Origin: Oscillospiraceae bacterium
GTDB lineage: Bacteria > Bacillota > Clostridia > Saccharofermentanales > Saccharofermentanaceae
Length of the DNA: 9,631 bases
Reading direction: 5' to 3'
NCBI GenBank assembly: GCA_902795955.1
Contig: CADBNJ010000235.1
Span: 1 to 9,631 of the forward strand
A model generated the notes under the pieces. That model did not search any database. It was not told where the DNA came from and saw only the letters and a program-made list of their open reading frames with translations. Position numbers and translations under genes: made by a program. Numbering within the stretch: the first letter of the stretch is position 1; each line of letters starts with the position of its first letter. Positions 6,270 through 9,631 of the stretch are shown here, one piece after another.

Positions 6270-8216
6270 ATGAGATTTGATGAAGCTTTGAAATTGGCTC
6301 ACAGTTATGTGGCAGGCGAGTATGATGTTGCCGTAGTGGGCGCGGGTCACGCGGGATGCGAGGCGGCGTATGCATCGGCAAAGCTCGGCCTTAAGACCGT
6401 ATTGTTCACGCTTCATCTCGACAGCCTGGCCAACCTTCCGTGCAACCCGAGCATAGGAGGCACGGCCAAAGGCCAGATCGTCAGGGAGATAGATGCATTA
6501 GGCGGCATAATGGGCAAGATTGCCGATGAGTGCGCCATCCAGATGAGGATGCTCAACAGGTCCAAGGGACCGGCTGTCTATTCGCCGAGAGCGCAGATGG
6601 ACAGGAGCAGATATTCAGTCGTAATGAAGCATACCCTGGAAGAACTCCCCGGGCTGGATATAAAGCAGGCTCATATTACCGATCTGCTCACCGCTGATAC
6701 GGGAAGAACAGTTGCGGGCGTGATGACGGAAGGACGCGGAATCTACAGTGCAAAAGCGGTAGTCATCTGTTCGGGAACATACATGCAGTCAAGGACGATA
6801 AAGGGTGAAGTTATAGTGAACTCCGGTCCTGACGGACTGCCCAGGTCGGAGGGACTGTCAGATTCGCTCAGGGATCTGGGGATCCCGGTATTGAGATTTA
6901 AGACGGGTACGCCCGTCAGAGTCAACAGCAGAAGCGTTGACCTGACGAAGATGACAAGACAGGACGGTGAGACAGACTGCCCGCCGTTCTCATACGATAA
7001 CGAGATGAACGGGGTGAGACCGGTCGAAGATCAGATACCGTGCTGGTCCGTGTGGACGACGGAAGAGACGAAGCAGGTTATCAGGGACAACATGGACAGG
7101 TCACCGCTGTACAGCGGCGTGATCAAAGGGATCGGACCGAGATACTGTCCTTCGATAGAGGACAAGTTCGCAAGATTCGCCGATAAGGAGAGACACCAGA
7201 TTTTCGTTGAGCCGATGGGAAGGGATACGAACGAGATGTACCTTCAGGGCTTCTCCACGAGCCTACCCGAGGAGATCCAGGTGAGGATGGTAAGATCGCT
7301 CCCCGGCCTTGAGAATGCCGTGATCCAAAGGAGTGCCTACGCCATTGAATATGATCTGATCGAACCGACTACGCTGAAGCCGACGCTGGAATCCAAGATA
7401 GTGACGGGACTCTATACTGCCGGCCAGATCAACGGTTCTTCAGGCTACGAGGAGGCGGCAGGCCAGGGTATAGTCGCAGGCATAAACGCAGCACTGAAGG
7501 TCCTTGGCAGAGCTCCTTTCATCATCAACAGGTCGCAGGGATATATCGGTGTCCTGATCGACGATCTGGTTACAAAAGGAACGAACGAGCCATACAGGAT
7601 GATGACGTCGAGGGCCGAGTACAGACTGTTCCTCAGGCAGGATAACGCCGATGCAAGGCTCACCCCGGCGGGACATGACATAGGACTGATAAGCGATGAG
7701 AGATATTCCCGTTTCCTCGCCAAAATGAGAGCATGTGATGATGAGAAAGAACGCCTCAGGAGGACTCATATCGGGCCGTCGGATCTGATGAAGGATATCC
7801 TTGATTCGTGCAATACAGAGATGCCGAAGTCAGGCGTGTCACTCGCAGATCTTATCAAGCGCCCGGGCGTAACATATGATATAATCGCACCTCTGGACAG
7901 GGAGCGTCAGCCTCTGGATGAGGCCGTGAAGAGACTGGTCGAGACCGATCTCAAATACGAAGGATACCTCAAGCTCGAGCTGGAGAAGATAGAGAGATTC
8001 AGCAAGCTCGAGTCGATCGCGATACCTGATGATATCGATTATTCCGGTGTCAGGGGATTGAGGATAGAGGCTACGCAGAAGCTGGATCAGATAAGGCCCG
8101 AGAATGTCGGAAGAGCATCAAGGATATCGGGTGTATCACCTGCCGACTGCGAAGTGCTGATGGTATACCTTGAGCAGCACAAGCGAATGAAGAGAGACAA
8201 TGACAATGGACAATAA
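6270..8216 (+). CDS. mnmG: tRNA U34 carboxymethylaminomethyl synthesis enzyme MnmG
   Basis: The FAD-dependent partner of MnmE, also called GidA. The 648-residue protein opens with a Rossmann FAD-binding motif VVGAGHAGCEAA (22-33), then the CNPSIGGTAKGQ segment (58-69) carrying a conserved cysteine, KTGTPVR (211-217), and the two family signatures GPRYCPSIEDK (289-299) and AGQINGSSGYEEAAGQG (384-400). The C terminus has the helical MnmE-binding region with NVGRASRISGVSPAD. About 17 residues precede the usual YDVAVVG start; no better downstream start with a ribosome-binding site is evident, so I keep ATG 6270. The 3' end overlaps rsmG by 17 bases within a GACAAT repeat. Confidence 0.97.
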   Translation: MRFDEALKLAHSYVAGEYDVAVVGAGHAGCEAAYASAKLGLKTVLFTLHLDSLANLPCNPSIGGTAKGQIVREIDALGGIMGKIADECAIQMRMLNRSKGPAVYSPRAQMDRSRYSVVMKHTLEELPGLDIKQAHITDLLTADTGRTVAGVMTEGRGIYSAKAVVICSGTYMQSRTIKGEVIVNSGPDGLPRSEGLSDSLRDLGIPVLRFKTGTPVRVNSRSVDLTKMTRQDGETDCPPFSYDNEMNGVRPVEDQIPCWSVWTTEETKQVIRDNMDRSPLYSGVIKGIGPRYCPSIEDKFARFADKERHQIFVEPMGRDTNEMYLQGFSTSLPEEIQVRMVRSLPGLENAVIQRSAYAIEYDLIEPTTLKPTLESKIVTGLYTAGQINGSSGYEEAAGQGIVAGINAALKVLGRAPFIINRSQGYIGVLIDDLVTKGTNEPYRMMTSRAEYRLFLRQDNADARLTPAGHDIGLISDERYSRFLAKMRACDDEKERLRRTHIGPSDLMKDILDSCNTEMPKSGVSLADLIKRPGVTYDIIAPLDRERQPLDEAVKRLVETDLKYEGYLKLELEKIERFSKLESIAIPDDIDYSGVRGLRIEATQKLDQIRPENVGRASRISGVSPADCEVLMVYLEQHKRMKRDNDNGQ

Positions 8217-8223
8217 GGACAAT
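8196..8223 (+). repeat. GACAAT short repeats at the mnmG/rsmG junction
   Basis: GACAAT occurs four times, at 8196, 8202, 8209 and 8218, the first two directly abutting. In the mnmG frame this encodes the DNDNG end of the protein; in the rsmG frame it encodes the DN-rich beginning. Both candidate rsmG ATG codons (8200, 8206) are formed by the repeat. It is too short to assign to any element family. Confidence 0.7.
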
Positions 8224-9069
8224 AGAGATAACAAGACGATACATCCCAAAAGGCTTACCAAAGCTGATATTGCCAAGCTGCGTGCAAGCCTCCCCAAGAC
8301 ACTCGATCTGTCGGCGGCAGGCGTTAAGACCGACAGGGAGATAGAGGATATCCTGAAGGGAAGTGAAGGGGAGATATCGGTGCCCCTGTCCGCCGAGACC
8401 ATCAGAGACCTTCTCAAGTATGCGGATATGCTCAAAGAGAAGAATAAGGTGATGAACCTTACTGCGATAACGGATGATGAAGGGATCGCGATGAAGCATT
8501 TTATCGATTCGCTTACGATCGCTTCATTCATAGATAAAGAGCAGGCCGGCAAGAAGAATGGCAAAGTATCCCTGATCGATGTGGGGACAGGCGCGGGATT
8601 TCCGGGAATTCCCCTGAAGATCAATAAAAGGGACCTGGATCTGACGCTTCTTGATTCGCTTGCAAAGAGACTGAAATTCCTTGAGGAAGTCGCAGACGAG
8701 CTGAAGCTGGAGGACGTGCATTACCTTCATGCCAGGGCAGAGGATGCGGGCAATGACATAAAGTACAGGGAGAAGTTCGACATCGCGACCGCAAGGGCCG
8801 TGGCAAGTCTGCCTGTGCTCTGTGAGTACTGCCTTCCTTTCGTGAGGAAGGGCGGGTGCTTCATTGCGATGAAGGGCAAGCTCGAGGAGGAGCTCGGGAG
8901 CGCGGAGAAAGCGATAAAGATACTCGGCGGCAAAACGGAGGAAGTCAGGGAGTTCACGCTCCCCGGGACCGATATGGAGAGAACGATCATCGTTATCCGC
9001 AAGGTCAAGGAGACCCCGAAGAGATACCCGAGACAGGCGGGAAGACCGTCCAGGGATCCGATAGCATGA
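8200..9069 (+). CDS. rsmG: 16S rRNA (guanine-527) N7-methyltransferase RsmG
   Basis: A SAM-dependent methyltransferase (GidB) that makes m7G527 in the 530 loop of 16S rRNA; loss of homologues gives low-level streptomycin resistance. Motifs seen are KVMNLTAITD (83-92), KHFIDSL (99-105), the SAM-binding loop DVGTGAGFPGIPL (127-139), ARAEDAG (178-184), ATARAVASL (196-204) and the C-terminal KRYPRQAG (274-281). At 289 residues it is longer than the usual roughly 210-240, because about 40-50 polar residues precede the conserved domain. The start is uncertain between ATG 8200 and ATG 8206, both inside the mnmG overlap with only a weak AGAGAG upstream; I see no good internal start. The stop overlaps the next gene by ATGA. 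Confidence 0.95.
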   Translation: MTMDNKDNRDNKTIHPKRLTKADIAKLRASLPKTLDLSAAGVKTDREIEDILKGSEGEISVPLSAETIRDLLKYADMLKEKNKVMNLTAITDDEGIAMKHFIDSLTIASFIDKEQAGKKNGKVSLIDVGTGAGFPGIPLKINKRDLDLTLLDSLAKRLKFLEEVADELKLEDVHYLHARAEDAGNDIKYREKFDIATARAVASLPVLCEYCLPFVRKGGCFIAMKGKLEEELGSAEKAIKILGGKTEEVREFTLPGTDMERTIIVIRKVKETPKRYPRQAGRPSRDPIA

Positions 9070-9631
9070 ACGCACTTGCCGACAAGAAAGACTTTCGCGA
9101 GAAGCTCATAAGGATCGTCATACCGATAACGCTGCAGAACTTCATGTTCTCGCTGCTGCCGGTATCGGATATCATCATGCTCGGAATAGTCGGACAGGAC
9201 GAGATGAGCGCGATATCCCTTGCGGGACAGTTCTTCTTCATATTCAATCTGTTCCTGTCTGCGACGGTGCAGGGGACAAGCCTTTACGCAGCCCAGCTCT
9301 GGGGCGACAAAGACCATGCTTCCATGGAGAAACTGTTCGGACTCGTACTGATGCTGTCGCTGCCGATCAACCTCGCTTTCTTCGGTGTATCGTGCTTCGT
9401 TCCGCAGGTCGTAATGCGGATGTACACGAACGACCCCGTCCTCATTGCCATCGGCATGGACTACCTCAGGATCGTGTCGTTCTCGTACCTTTTTGACGGC
9501 ATCACCCAGGTGGTTCAGATCATCATGAAAAACTCAGGCATGATCAAGTCCACCACCCTCATCAGCGGTATCATGGTGTTCACGAATATCGTCCTGAACG
9601 CAGTCTTCATCTACGGCCTGTTCGGTCTTAA
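9066..9631 (+). CDS. MATE-family multidrug/cation efflux transporter, N-terminal part (cut by window edge)
   Basis: The first 188 residues of a membrane transporter, open at the right edge. Several long hydrophobic segments are visible (about 14-42, 50-72, 90-114, 128-152 and 160-188). MATE-like features are the first helix LPVSDIIMLGIVGQDEMSAI, the second-helix end VQGTSLYAAQLWGDKD (68-83), the MYTNDPVLIAIGMDYLRI loop (119-136) and NIVLNAVFIYGLFGL (174-188). MATE proteins export drugs or metabolites using a sodium or proton gradient; the substrate here cannot be told. ATG 9066 overlaps the rsmG stop as ATGA, implying translational coupling to the core operon. In many Firmicutes a chromosome partition gene follows rsmG instead, so this neighbour is unusual. 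Confidence 0.88.
   Translation, partial: MNALADKKDFREKLIRIVIPITLQNFMFSLLPVSDIIMLGIVGQDEMSAISLAGQFFFIFNLFLSATVQGTSLYAAQLWGDKDHASMEKLFGLVLMLSLPINLAFFGVSCFVPQVVMRMYTNDPVLIAIGMDYLRIVSFSYLFDGITQVVQIIMKNSGMIKSTTLISGIMVFTNIVLNAVFIYGLFGL

Noticed and set aside
8071..8624. Minus-strand ORFs of 142 and 162 codons over mnmG/rsmG
   Set aside because: They are antisense shadows of conserved genes, with unlikely composition and no ribosome-binding context.

Overview
The window is a compact, almost fully coding stretch with every recognisable gene on the + strand. Gene order (rpmH-rnpA-yidD-yidC-jag/khpB-mnmE-mnmG-rsmG) is the conserved core found next to the replication origin of many Firmicutes. Family details (lysine-tailed YidC without an obvious lipobox, Jag with an acidic linker, Clostridia-like MnmG and histidine kinase sequences), heavy AGG/AGA arginine codon use and intermediate base composition suggest a member of the Clostridia, perhaps a gut or rumen Lachnospiraceae/Oscillospiraceae relative. 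That placement is inference; no 16S or other decisive marker is present.

Layout. Bases 1-117 hold two tandem 55-base imperfect palindromes with conserved stems and a diverged loop. Bases 118-240 are a non-coding leader with a near-perfect AT-rich palindrome just before a two-component system: an OmpR-type response regulator (247-921) and its membrane histidine kinase (918-2177), overlapping by ATGA. The kinase stop codon lies inside a perfect sigma-A type promoter (TTGACA, 17 bp, TATAAT) that drives rpmH (2289-2423). rnpA, yidD and yidC follow at short spacing, then jag after about 50 bases. Next come mnmE (ATGA overlap with jag), mnmG (1-base gap), rsmG (17-base overlap) and the start of a MATE-family exporter (ATGA overlap with rsmG) that runs off the right edge.

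How the genes fit together. The core operon joins ribosome assembly (L34), tRNA 5' maturation (RNase P protein), membrane protein insertion (YidD, YidC), RNA binding (Jag/KhpB), tRNA wobble-uridine modification (MnmE-MnmG) and 16S rRNA m7G methylation (RsmG). The two-component system and the MATE gene are the accessory parts at either end. dnaA and an obvious oriC, which commonly sit upstream of rpmH in this group, are absent from the window; the two-component system occupies that place.

I do not see an obviously new multi-gene system. The signals most worth a second look are the tandem hairpin repeats at the left edge, which show one compensatory base-pair change, the palindromes at the two promoters, and the accessory genes bolted onto both ends of the conserved core.
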